Source: Rotaria macrura (Eukaryota > Rotifera > Eurotatoria > Philodinida > Philodinidae). From it: a stretch of DNA of 64,000 nt. The position numbers were made by a program, and so were the translations under genes. The DNA is taken from the NCBI GenBank assembly GCA_900239685.1, contig OENT01000084.1:62001-126000 (forward strand). Direction: 5' to 3'. Shown here one piece after another: positions 14,601-26,075 of this stretch. A model generated the notes under the pieces. That model did no database searches and was not told the DNA's origin. It saw only the letters and a list, made by a program, of their open reading frames with translations. How positions within the stretch are numbered: the first letter of the stretch is position 1; every line of letters starts with the position of its first letter.

Positions 14601-16123
14601 CTATCATCGAATCTTACTCGCATGAATACTAAAGAAATCTTGTTCTGTTTCACCATTCAAACTCCCTTCTCTGTTAGAATCAATGCAGTCATACGACTTA
14701 ACCGTGCCAATTCTATTACAACAACTACACAGCCTTTTCTTCAAAAAGCGTTAATTATTCATGTATGACACTGTATATATTTCGAGATCTCTTACAATCA
14801 ATAACTTTATTCTGTACACTCAAACATATCAAATTCATTTATTCGACACTTTTATCTTTTGAATGCAGCTGATGTCAGCAAATGCTTTCAATAATGTAGG
14901 CTATAAATAGAAGTATCAAGAAAACAAGACTTTCCAGAACATTGGACTCTATGACTGACACACGAATAATATTTATCAACTAGACTGTTCCTCGTTTGAA
15001 AAAAATCGTCTAGACTGTAGAAACTATCCAGTGTTCCCGATATACAAACAGAAAAAGTAATTCGAAGACCATAATCTAAGAATCTGTTTTATTCTCTGCC
15101 TCGACTTATAACCATAATACATCTTTCAATAATACTATTCTTCCCCATAAGCTCTATTTCTAACCGGCATCCTTCCTCGAGGCAGAATTCTGCAGTATCG
15201 AGCAGTTTATAAAAATAGAACTCGTTGATCTAGTTCCCATCATTCATCTAAAGAACTGTAAAAAGTACTATGATTAAAGCTCATAGGATCTTTGAAAATC
15301 ATCCTGCAGTAAATATTTCTGACGCAGTGTTTTCGGTTACTATGCATGATCAACGAATATCGAATCAAATGTATACATGGATCGATAGTGATCAATGGAT
15401 TAAGATGCTCAATGATGTTACTCCATCATTTGTGTTCGATTGTGTTAATTAAGTAGGCATGGAGTTTGCATTTCAGTTCGAATTACATAAAGCAACAACT
15501 CCGATGGTTGCTTATGAAAAGTTAATACAAGACAGATTCTCGAATGTGGAAAAATCGGTAGAACTGAGAAACGTTTGAATCTCACACACAGCGTAGTGAT
15601 GAATATTTCTTCTTTGTACATATATACTTATCATAAGACAGAGATACACATTAATTTTCATATATAGAGATATGTCGTAGCACGAACGATCAATTTGATT
15701 TATATTCATAGATATAGTTATATATACATAGAGTTGTATGAAGACAAGTCCTTGATATGGTACTGGCTACCCGTAATGAAATGGAGAGTACCGTTTTCTC
15801 TTTCTGCCAGTAAAAGTCGCTGTATATGTCGTGGTGTATAAAACTCAGAGTAATTTCTATTTACATTGGATATAGCCATGTAATGACAGATCGTGTCAGT
15901 TCCATAATTAGGATTGCAATTCGTTATGAAGAAATCGAGAAGAGATAAACAAATCGAATAGTTTATATGTGTAGGACAGGAAGAATGAAAATGTGATTCG
16001 TGACGTTGTATGGTTGGAATAGTTTTCGAAGCATGATTTGAATAGAACATGTTTGTAAAAATAATTTGAAAGAAAAGAGAGAAAGCACATGATAAAATGA
16101 GATAATCGAATAGATTCCGATCG
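14601..16123. repeat. Segmental duplication block, copy 1
   Basis: This ~1.5 kb block is repeated at 23115-24576 in the same orientation, about 8.5 kb away. From about 14690 the two copies differ at only a handful of bases, and from about 15000 (second copy 23460) I see no substitutions until the right edge. The left ~90 bases are diverged and gapped. The right edge is a ~10-base indel followed by loss of similarity. No terminal inverted repeats or target duplications were found, so it is not obviously a transposon. It contains a + strand 60-codon frame and a - strand 110-codon frame. Confidence 0.93.
15718..16050 (-). CDS. Hypothetical 110-residue protein in duplicated block, copy 1
   Basis: An ATG-initiated frame on the - strand of 110 residues, with four Cys between residues about 25 and 56 (SCPTHINYSIC..., ITNCNPNYGTDTIC) and a polar C-terminus. 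No signal peptide or family is recognised. Its identical twin lies at 24179-24511. Identity of the copies says nothing about selection, because non-coding sequence around it is equally identical. It could be one exon of a longer gene or a chance frame. Confidence 0.3.
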   Translation of the reverse strand: MFYSNHASKTIPTIQRHESHFHSSCPTHINYSICLSLLDFFITNCNPNYGTDTICHYMAISNVNRNYSEFYTPRHIQRLLLAERENGTLHFITGSQYHIKDLSSYNSMYI

Positions 16124-19100
16124 TGTATCTATCGTATATTATGGCATAAGTGAAGAGCGATGAAAATGATACTATTGATATTTTCACGGTAGACATCTTT
16201 AGATAATGATTCATGTTTTTCATAGTTCATCTGTAGCATTTAGACGATAGTTGGTATTTGTAATGGTTAAGAATATTGGCGATGTAAATGAAACTAGGCA
16301 ATTTCATTGAATGTGTCTTACTGTTGGTTCGGACAGTAACCAAAAAGAAAACTGAAGGTTTCACGGATTATTAGTTCAATGATAAACCGTGTAAATAATT
16401 GGAGGGATCAGTTAGGAACATTATTATTTCTTACATTCGCAAGCTGTCCATCATCGACTATTGTAGTTGAGTCTAAATCAAGTATGAATATATTGAAAAG
16501 AACCCATTAGTTTACCTGTACACATTTCTTTTACGAACATTGAAACAATCGAATAGCTTATCTATGTTTTCCTATGCTCATTTTATACTGACATTGTGTA
16601 CGGTTGTTAATTGATGAGAATTTTTAAGTTTTATTTTTATAAATGAATAGCCAATGACTAAGTGAACTATTGTCTCAACGAATTAAGGAAGAGAGCAAAT
16701 TCACGTTCAAGTAACGCTTTGCCTAAATAAGTTCTAAAATATTTTTGTGCATATAGACTTTCTATTGCTTTTAGCAACCCATTAATTAAATATTCTGCAT
16801 AAGTTATTAGTTATCTACTAGTCTTGAATTCGTACATATTGCCACTATCTGAGCAAATATCAAATTTTAGAAACCAATGATGAAAATCATCTCAAGTCCA
16901 TTTCAATACACGTCACTTTCTACTATCATCAATCCCAATAGAGTGTGGGCGTGGGAAAGAACTTGGAAATCTTGCTCGATCAGTTTTACTTGGTACACAA
17001 CAGATAGGTGGTTTCTGATAAAGTTTTAATATTGTTGCCTACTGAATATTCCAATTTTATGAATTCTTTGACTATCGATGAATATGCTTCTAAGTTTCAT
17101 TTTTCTAATGTCCAATATATATTAAGATAGTTGATGTATCCTTCGTTAATAGAACGAATATTGATGTCAAAAGAAATCAGATCGATACAATAAATGACAC
17201 AAATGATATGGGTTACCTAATCAATCACGGATATCAAGGATTTTCAGATACACGAGTTGAATACATTTACTTAGTCGTTCTTATGTATAGATCATCTCTT
17301 GATGGCATGTCTCATTCGTCAAATAACAACGTGATGATATAATAAAAATAATGAAATCAGGATATTTGATGTGTTTAGTACTAGATTTCCAAGTGCCTAG
17401 ACGGTCATTACAATGCCGTCCATCAATCCATAAATTGATTAAATAAGCTTTTCGATCCTACATGTCGACTGTCAAGTATTTTATCAAAAAAAAAATCATT
17501 GCGGCTGTCTTGAGAATAACAGAATCTAACAAGAGGCTATGGTTTCTTTTAGTACCGAACTAATGGTACGATACGGAATATGCCAGACGGTGTTACTTAG
17601 CCATGATTACATAAAATATCATCATCTCGTCACGTGATAATTTGCATGGATTAGGACGCACTGTTAAATGAGGCATTGACAATCATGTATGGGTATACAT
17701 CTTGTATTAAATTCAAAGTTCTATTCGTTGCTTAATTATTTCAAAAGAGACTTCATGTCATGAACTATGGTCCATTTAAAAAAAGATGACACTTGGGATA
17801 TTTCTTTTAATAAATATTGACAGAAACATGATGATACGGCGCAATTTTTCCCTTTACAAAGGGCATGCACAGGATTGTGAATCCATTAGTTTATAAAGAG
17901 AGAGAAAGTATGTTTTAGGGAAGTTTCGGAAAAATCGATAGTTTATTTCTCTAGGTTAGTATTATCTTCATCATTTTAATTTATCCACATTGTAAGCTAA
18001 TGCGTGCTATATGAACCCTGAAATTTTCAGATCTTGCTGGCTTTTCCTTGTAAAGTACGGCAAAATATCCTGAAATTTTAACCCCAGTTCGAAAAATTGC
18101 ATTCTGGAATTGGGAGCTAAAATCATGCCTGAAAACATGCCTAGTCATCCCTGGCGTATCCTGAAATTTTTAGTTGAAGACCATGCCGATTCTTTGAGCT
18201 ATTCTATTTTCAAGTGAAATCACGTCTTGTTAGCTGTCCATGGGAAACGGCTACTTTTTGCAAGTTCAACTTCTTGTGAAGGAAACATTCTTTAAAATAT
18301 TTTGATTTTCTGATTTATTGATGCAACGTAATCGGCTCTTTCCATATGTGAAGCCCATACTCTTCTATTGTGTTTCTGTCAAAAACTATCCGAAAAGCAA
18401 ACACTTATCTTCTTTTCTTGGAATGATTAGTCGTTCGTAGGATATTGGATAAATCTTAGAAAGTCAGTAGCTACACACAAGCGGAATTCTTAGATGTCAC
18501 ATGAAAGGCAGTAATTGAATTCGAAAATAATGTATAATAGGAGTAGAGTTCAACGGGGATCTGCTTCAGTTTGATTTATAATATTATCTATTGTCGTACC
18601 ATTAAGAAATAGTTTTACAAGTACTGCAAGTGGTTTAGATACATGAAATCCATTAAATAGATATTTATCTAAAGCACTTGATTGCTGATTTGATATAGAA
18701 AGAAGAAACAACGCTATAGTATTAGTTACAAACCATATAGTTTTAATTATAACTATGCAGTGGTCTTTAATTATAAGAATTAGATGAATCAAGGTCTCCA
18801 TAGAAACTATAAAATACGTTCATGTATATACTGGCCAAACTTTCAATTTATATTTTGGTTGGTCTTCGCATTAGATAAATTTCGATTAGCATGAATTCCC
18901 ATAGGATTGAATAACGAGCCGTATACGTCGAAACGATCAATTTTAACAAAGACTACCAAAGAATATAGATTTGATTTAATAAAAATTTATTTGTAAATTT
19001 TCAATTGGCGCAACGAATCCGCTAGTACTGATGGTAATCAAACGATTAACGGATTTTGAATTTCATGTGAGTTAAGAAGATCTAAATGAATCCAGAACAT

Positions 19101-21480
19101 TCGCCTTGAGAAAGCATTATCATCGTTAAAGAGATTTCTTTTATTGATATCATAGAATTCTTTTTCAACTAGAGGACGCATCTCATCATGCTCTTTTACA
19201 ATAGGTAAAGATATTTGAAAAAATTCTTAAGTTACAAATAAGGCAATGATTGTAGAACTATAGTTACTATGAACGAGAAAGAAAAAAAGATAGGTCTTTC
19301 CTAATCTATAGGCTCCAAGAATCATCGCTAATGATTGGCAGTCGCTTTATCAAAAAAACTTTATATCAAGTACTTCATGTATAGATTAGATATTATCGAA
19401 ACAAAATCATTGCAGTTCAAAGATATTATGCAACATAACAGCTTATCTATGCAAAATCATCAGTGATCGTACTCAAAAAGTCATCTGTTTTTAATTCGTT
19501 GCTCATGATTAATGTATTTTGCTTGCTTTTTTTCGCACACAATAAGGATAGAGATATTTTTGAAAAGATTCATAAACAGTAACAAATCATGAAGCGAATA
19601 TTGACAAATTTCGAAAAAATTGCTTTCGTCTTCAATGACAGATATTTCAGTTGAACAAATTTTAGTTCTTGCGAATTTGAACCGTTTGGCTTTTCTAAAT
19701 TTTTTATTTATTTATGAATCCATAGATAACTGTACTGTTTCTAATTTATTGGCTCGAAACCAACAATCTTGTTACGATGTCAACATGAAGACATAATATT
19801 TAATTCCATGACGTCGTTCAAGAAATTAATCTACGTAGAAACTGGGTCGAATTCACATCACAAGATTCTAATGATAGTCTTCTTCATATATGGGGAAATG
19901 TGATTCATTTTTCATCTACTTATTTGCAGATACCATGTATGGCTACAAATAAACGACATTCACAAATTAGTAATCATTTTTATAAGAAGAAAGAAAAAGT
20001 AATGCTTAGTTTTGGTTTAATAAGTAAAACTAATTAGACAATGAAAGCAGTGACGATAATGATAAATAGCAAGTGGTTTTTAGATTATCATATCGGTTTT
20101 ATGAAAGAAAACAGATCTGTTTTTACGATCATAAAAGTAGATAATTGATATCAATTAATCAATCATGAATTCAGCCTGATTATAGATGTCTTAGAAATAA
20201 TCGAGGCTTCAACATTTTAATCATATCTTGGTGAATTTTCAATCTTTTAAACCGAATATTTTACGAAACGATTCTTCATTCAATTCTCTACAAAGCTGTT
20301 TAAAATGTGGTCATATTTATATATATATATATTGTGGTATCCCAAAATGAGAGATTTTGTAAGATCATTTAGTCAGTTTTTATCATCTTACTAGTGTCAC
20401 ATGTGATTTACAAAGAAACATAATCAGACGTTGTACGAATCTCTTGAAAAACTCTTCCTGGATAACAGCTCATAATTCTATTCAAAGCCTTAATTTTCGT
20501 CCGGCCAACTTTTTCGTTTAAGATATATTTCGACTTTAGGAACGAACTTCAGCATCATTGTACCAAACTCTTGGGTCCATGTTTTAAACTAATGCTTTAC
20601 GATTAAATATTCTTGTTGTTTTCAAGGAAAATGATTTGCGTAAACCCGTTTTAACAACTGTCTAGCATGCATTTAATTATTTGTATAAAACATGGAGTGA
20701 GAGCATTGATTTTGATTATTTCATGTCGTTTTGTATTGTAAAATTTTGACAACACTTAAAACATCACTAGTCTGTTTTAGAAGACTTTCACAAATGGTGT
20801 TGCGAATAAACACACCTGAGAATATTGAAAAACAAACAGGAAAACCATTAGACAGCTGCTCTGTCGATTAGGAAAGGTAATTGCTTCTTTGAAAAACTAC
20901 GATTACAAAATTCATCAATTTTGAATCTCATAGTGTTTAGTCGAGACTTTATCATGACGACTTTTCACATTAAAACATTATATACAGCGTTGTAAAAAAT
21001 TCAGTTTAAACGATTGAGAATCGATTGAGATACTTTTAAAATACCGAAATGACGAATTATTTTTGGGACACTCGTTAGTATACAAATGTACATGGTGTAT
21101 TGGTTGACTTGAACTCTTCTCTTAAGTAGTTCGAAGATTGTTCACTATTACTAGTTTCACACTGTAGTCATTGATGGTCTTATGATTGAACAAGATTAGA
21201 AATATGACAGATGTCATTTTTTTATTTACATTGACATCAAATCAAATCGAAATCAGTTTGATTCATTCAATTTATTTTGTCTCTGGTATCACCGTTGCAC
21301 AACCTTTGGGTATCATACGATATTATTTAGTGTTAAAAATCATAGTCCATACAACCTTCTATTTCTTTTTTCCGAAGAAGAAAAAAATCATTGATCCAGT
21401 CTCATCAACAAAAACAAAATTAATCTGATACTTGAAACCTGTTTTACTTCTTATCAAACAAGTTAAATAAATTCATAACG
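16124..21480. other. Intergenic between duplicated blocks, no confident gene
   Basis: About 5.4 kb of AT-rich DNA. A - strand ATG-initiated frame at 18550-18801 (83 residues) has a hydrophobic stretch that could be a signal anchor, but no family is recognised. Near 18014-18175 the motif CCTGAAATTTT occurs three times. Otherwise I see nothing. Confidence 0.5.
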
Positions 21481-21714
21481 AATAAACGATTGATAAGAAA
21501 TATTATTCACCTATAATGTCGAGTCCAAATCACTTTTCTTTCAATATTCCACTTTCAACAAAATCTGATACTATTTGCCGCTCGTTTGATTATTCATACT
21601 GATGAAAGTTATACCATTCATAATAGAGCTTTCAATTTCTTTTTCTAGTTTTTTAAGTATTCACATTCACACAACATAAACACACTACTATTTCTTTCGT
21701 AGAGATGAATATGT

Positions 21715-21732
21715 TTACTTCAAGGTGTATTT
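21715..21732 (+). promoter_or_regulatory. 18-bp box conserved upstream of both knottin genes (copy A)
   Basis: TTACTTCAAGGTGTATTT is identical here and at 25502-25519, in sequence that is otherwise clearly diverged between the two paralogues. It lies 36 bases before the TATA box. TCAAGGTGT resembles an extended nuclear-receptor monomer half-site (TCAAGGTCA class), but that is only a resemblance. Confidence 0.5.
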
Positions 21733-21767
21733 GTTTTGCAAACGAAATGCTCGTGATACCTAATGCT

Positions 21768-21773
21768 TATAAA
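21768..21773 (+). promoter_or_regulatory. TATA box of knottin precursor gene A
   Basis: TATAAA 53 bases before the start codon. The paralogue has TATAAA 52 bases before its ATG, so both position and sequence are conserved. Confidence 0.6.
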
Positions 21774-21820
21774 GGTGTCGCAAAATTTTCTTTTGCTGTA
21801 TACATATTTTGAAAGTAAGA

Positions 21821-22168
21821 ATGATTACGATTAATCGTGTATTGGCATATCTACTCGTTCTAATAGTTGTTATAAATTGTGCATCTTCCCGTGCATATCA
21901 TAGAAACGAAAATAAGCTTTATCAGAAAAGGTATTTCGATTTTCAATATTGAATATGTGTAATAGATTTCTAATCAATTTATGTATTTGATTTATATCTA
22001 TCTAGATTGTTCTCATGTGCTGAAATTGGCAAGTCCTGCGGAGGTATTTTTTCTAAGTCATGTTGTGAGGGTTCTGTATGCCATAAAACTAGAGAAAAAT
22101 GTGTGCTCCCTAGTCCATCGAATTCGGGTTCTTCAAGTTCATGGCTCGCTGATCGAAATGGCAAATGA
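21821..22168 (+). CDS. Secreted cystine-knot (ICK/knottin-like) peptide precursor A
   Basis: Two exons, 21821-21930 and 22006-22168, joined at gtattt...ctatctag, encode 90 residues. Residues 1-23 are a signal peptide (hydrophobic LAYLLVLIVVINCA). A short polar propeptide ends in Lys36-Arg37, with the Arg codon split by the intron. The mature part has six Cys at 41, 48, 56, 57, 62 and 69, spacing C-x6-C-x7-CC-x4-C-x6-C, the inhibitor cystine knot order. A Ser/Pro linker leads to W..DRNGK and stop, so trimming of Lys would leave a Gly for amidation. A paralogue 3.8 kb downstream keeps all of these. Knottin precursors include neuropeptides, defence peptides and venom peptides; the sequence does not say which this is. 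Too small and split to be found by long-ORF searches. Confidence 0.82.
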
Positions 22169-22310
22169 ATAATTTTTACTAACCTTTCAAGAAATGTTTT
22201 CTATTTCTCAAATAATCAAAGACAATAAATATGCACACGTATTTGCTCCGATAAATGTTCGAATCATTTACATGCAACACATACTTGCTATCATTGGATA
22301 GTTTCACTCA

Positions 22311-23114
22311 GTACTGTCTGTTTATGATGAAATTTTCGAATATTTTGTATTCAAACCTAATACGATATGCCAATTCATTAATATTGTGTCTAATTGAAAA
22401 AAATGATAGAATTTGGAGATGCCAAACTGTTTGTCAATATTAAATTGGCAACAAGAAAAAGACTAAACTGATTTTAGTCTTATTTTCGTGTAACCAGACA
22501 CATAAACTCAAGCTGTCTAAAGTAGTCCATGTTAATCGAAGAATGGTAAATCCGAATTGAAAAAGAAAATTTCTTGAAGAGCTATCAATTTTCTTCTAAA
22601 GATTCTATATTAGCTCTGACCACAATGTTGAAGTCCAGAGAGTAATAGACTCATGTAAATTGAATTAAGAACAATCTTATACTCATCTCAATACTGATTA
22701 TCGAATAATTACGCCTGTGGACGAATTAAAAATTCAAAAGACATCCTTCTCGTGTTTCATACTTTGGAAACTTTCAAAAGCAATACAAAAAGTATACGCC
22801 GATAACAACACAGTACTGCGAAATATTCAAGCAGTTGTTTTCATTGACATTAAATAAAATTATATTTACGCGACAAGACGAATTATTCTGATAGCTATGA
22901 AAATTACAAATTAAATGCAAGTCCGTTTTATTCTATTCAACACTTGAAAACTGAATACTGAAAGTCAGTGCTTTCACTATAATTTAATACATTGTATTCA
23001 TTCCACAACAGCACGATATGCAAGATCAATGTTCTTTGCCTTCCACTCAAACTGTTCTTTCCGACTTGCCCCCTTGTCGAGATTTATACTCAGTATCGAA
23101 TAACATCCTTACAA
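22311..23114. other. Intergenic, nothing recognised
   Basis: AT-rich sequence between the 3' end of the first knottin unit and the second duplicated block. Confidence 0.5.
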
Positions 23115-24576
23115 CTATCATCGAATCTTACTTGCATATTTACAAAACGTCTATTCTCTGTTAGCATCAATGCAGTCATACGACTTAACCGTGGCAATTC
23201 TATTACAACAACTACACAGCCTTTTCTTCAAAAAGTGTTAATTATTCATGTATGACACTGTATATATTTCGAGATCCCTTACAATCAATAACTTTATTCT
23301 GTACACTCAAACATATCAAATTCATTTATTCGACACTTTTATCTTTTGAATGCTGCTGATGTCAGCAAATGCTTTCAATAATGTAGGCTATAAATAGAAG
23401 TATCAAGAAAACAAGACTTTCCAGAACATTGGACTCTATGACTGACACACGAATAATAATTATCAACTAGACTGTTCCTCGTTTGAAAAAAATCGTCTAG
23501 ACTGTAGAAACTATCCAGTGTTCCCGATATACAAACAGAAAAAGTAATTCGAAGACCATAATCTAAGAATCTGTTTTATTCTCTGCCTCGACTTATAACC
23601 ATAATACATCTTTCAATAATACTATTCTTCCCCATAAGCTCTATTTCTAACCGGCATCCTTCCTCGAGGCAGAATTCTGCAGTATCGAGCAGTTTATAAA
23701 AATAGAACTCGTTGATCTAGTTCCCATCATTCATCTAAAGAACTGTAAAAAGTACTATGATTAAAGCTCATAGGATCTTTGAAAATCATCCTGCAGTAAA
23801 TATTTCTGACGCAGTGTTTTCGGTTACTATGCATGATCAACGAATATCGAATCAAATGTATACATGGATCGATAGTGATCAATGGATTAAGATGCTCAAT
23901 GATGTTACTCCATCATTTGTGTTCGATTGTGTTAATTAAGTAGGCATGGAGTTTGCATTTCAGTTCGAATTACATAAAGCAACAACTCCGATGGTTGCTT
24001 ATGAAAAGTTAATACAAGACAGATTCTCGAATGTGGAAAAATNCACACACAGCGTAGTGATGAATATTTCTTCTTTGTACATATATACTTATCATAAGAC
24101 AGAGATACACATTAATTTTCATATATAGAGATATGTCGTAGCACGAACGATCAATTTGATTTATATTCATAGATATAGTTATATATACATAGAGTTGTAT
24201 GAAGACAAGTCCTTGATATGGTACTGGCTACCCGTAATGAAATGGAGAGTACCGTTTTCTCTTTCTGCCAGTAAAAGTCGCTGTATATGTCGTGGTGTAT
24301 AAAACTCAGAGTAATTTCTATTTACATTGGATATAGCCATGTAATGACAGATCGTGTCAGTTCCATAATTAGGATTGCAATTCGTTATGAAGAAATCGAG
24401 AAGAGATAAACAAATCGAATAGTTTATATGTGTAGGACAGGAAGAATGAAAATGTGATTCGTGACGTTGTATGGTTGGAATAGTTTTCGAAGCATGATTT
24501 GAATAGAACATGTTTGTAAAAATAATTTGAAAGAAAAGAGAGAAAGCACATGATAAAATAGAATAGATTCTGATCG
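23115..24576. repeat. Segmental duplication block, copy 2
   Basis: Direct repeat of 14601-16123. A single N at 24043 replaces a 27-base stretch present in copy 1 between aaaaat and cacacacag, so this copy contains an assembly join or an unresolved indel. It sits between the two knottin genes, about 1 kb upstream of the second. Confidence 0.93.
24179..24511 (-). CDS. Hypothetical 110-residue protein in duplicated block, copy 2
   Basis: Residue-for-residue identical to the frame at 15718-16050. Function unknown and coding status unproven. The sequence upstream of its ATG diverges between copies about 70 bases out, so any shared promoter would have to be very short. Confidence 0.3.
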   Translation of the reverse strand: MFYSNHASKTIPTIQRHESHFHSSCPTHINYSICLSLLDFFITNCNPNYGTDTICHYMAISNVNRNYSEFYTPRHIQRLLLAERENGTLHFITGSQYHIKDLSSYNSMYI

Positions 24577-25284
24577 AGAATCTATCTCTGATGTTTGAAT
24601 CAATTCGTTTGATTTTACACTACTAAGCTAGAATACATTAAGTCAACTTTCGTTCTTTGCTTTAGATTATGTCTGTATAGAAAATCAAGAAAACCATGGT
24701 GTTCTCAAATTTCAAAGAAGAAAATAGTATATATGCTTAGTATTATTGATACAAGAAAAATTTATGATTGAGAACTGCGATTTCGTTAGTTGGTCTCTCG
24801 GTCTCATTTAGCTCGGTTTTGTTTTCGATTTTCATGCGTGGATGGAACCTGTTAAGCACTACACGAGTAAATACTGTGATCAATAGTTATTGTAGCAGAT
24901 TGCAATTGTCCTTTTTGAATCGATTTTGATTTCGTTTAATATTTTTGCTTCATCATGCACGTAACAATTAACCTGTCAGCGTAAGAGCTCCTTTTTCCTC
25001 TAGCTCTACTGAATTAGAGGAAGTCATGTAATTGGTGCAGAATATATTTCAGTTGTATATCACCAATTTCTTTGCTGCTGAGTGAACATGCAAAAGTGAA
25101 GTTCGCATTGTATGGATTTCTTTAGATTTCCATCTTTTGTTTATTTTCGGTTTCAAGAACGAACACACTCTAAAGCAAATGTGATGAAAAAATTATCCGT
25201 ACTTCATCAACTAAGTATAGTTAGGGTTATCGTATACTTAATAACTGTTTTGCATTTACGAATGAAGATAAGTAAATCCAAAAC
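24577..25284. other. Intergenic, nothing recognised
   Basis: AT-rich sequence between the duplicated block and the second knottin unit. From about 25285 it becomes alignable with the region starting near 21480. Confidence 0.5.
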
Positions 25285-25501
25285 GAAAGAATGATTGATA
25301 AGAATTATTATTCATCTATGATGCAGAATCAAATAGTATTTTTTTTCATTATTCAATTCTCAAGGAAACCTGATATTATTTTTCGTTCGTCTGATTATTC
25401 ATGTTAATCAAAGTGGTGCTATTCATAATAGTGCTCTCAATTTCTTTTTTCTTTTTCTACTTTGTCGAACATACGTTACTTTTTCCTAGAGACCAATATA
25501 C

Positions 25502-25519
25502 TTACTTCAAGGTGTATTT
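25502..25519 (+). promoter_or_regulatory. 18-bp box conserved upstream of both knottin genes (copy B)
   Basis: Identical to 21715-21732 and at almost the same distance from the TATA box and start codon, in flanks that have diverged. Confidence 0.5.
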
Positions 25520-25554
25520 ATTTAGTGGATGCAATTGTCGTAGTACTTACTACG

Positions 25555-25560
25555 TATAAA
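25555..25560 (+). promoter_or_regulatory. TATA box of knottin precursor gene B
   Basis: TATAAA 52 bases before the ATG, matching the position in gene A. Confidence 0.6.
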
Positions 25561-25606
25561 GATTCGATCAAATATTTTTTCCTTCATAACTATTTCTGAA
25601 GTGGTA

Positions 25607-25936
25607 ATGGCTGTGATCAATCGTTTATGGATCTGTTTACTCTTTCTAATGATTGCTGTCCATTGTGCTTATTCTCGTACATATCATTGGAATGAATATA
25701 AGAATTATGAGAAAAGGTCTCTCGCTTTTCAATATTCAATATCTTATGTTTATTTCATTGAAATTAATATTTGATTGATTTACAAATTTAGGTTGTTCTC
25801 ATGTGCTGGACTGGGTAAATCATGTGCCGGTCTTTTCAACTCTTGCTGTTCTGATTATAAATGTCACAAAAATACAAAAAAATGTGTATCGTCTAGTGCA
25901 CCAATTACATGGTTTGGTGATCGAAACGGCAAATGA
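25607..25936 (+). CDS. Secreted cystine-knot (ICK/knottin-like) peptide precursor B
   Basis: Two exons, 25607-25716 and 25792-25936, encode 84 residues. Exon 1 is exactly as long as in gene A (110 bases) and the intron again splits the Arg codon of the Lys36-Arg37 processing site. A signal peptide (WICLLFLMIAVHCA) and a Tyr-rich propeptide precede it. Six Cys at 41, 48, 55, 56, 61 and 68 give C-x6-C-x6-CC-x4-C-x6-C, one residue shorter in loop 2 than gene A. Shared with A are LFSCA, GKSC, CHK and the DRNGK terminus; loops and linker differ. The donor gtctct is weak, but the exon structure is supported by the paralogue. Likely product of an old tandem duplication (units about 21480-22310 and 25285-26075). 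Confidence 0.8.
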
Positions 25937-26075
25937 ATTAATCATACTAACTCGAAATCAATTTTTTTCTTTCCACAAGCAACCACTGACAATGAGTATG
26001 CACACATTTACTGTCATGGATGTTCGAAACATGTTCATGCAACATAAATTTTCTATTGCTGTTTGATAGTTTTTT

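Noticed and set aside
15270-15452. 60-codon + strand frame in the duplicated block (also at 23757)
   Set aside because: Short, no family, and its preservation is explained by the near-identity of the whole block.
21979-22172. Overlapping frames on both strands across the second exon of knottin gene A
   Set aside because: They are shadows of the Cys-knot exon; the two-exon reading is conserved with gene B, the others are not.
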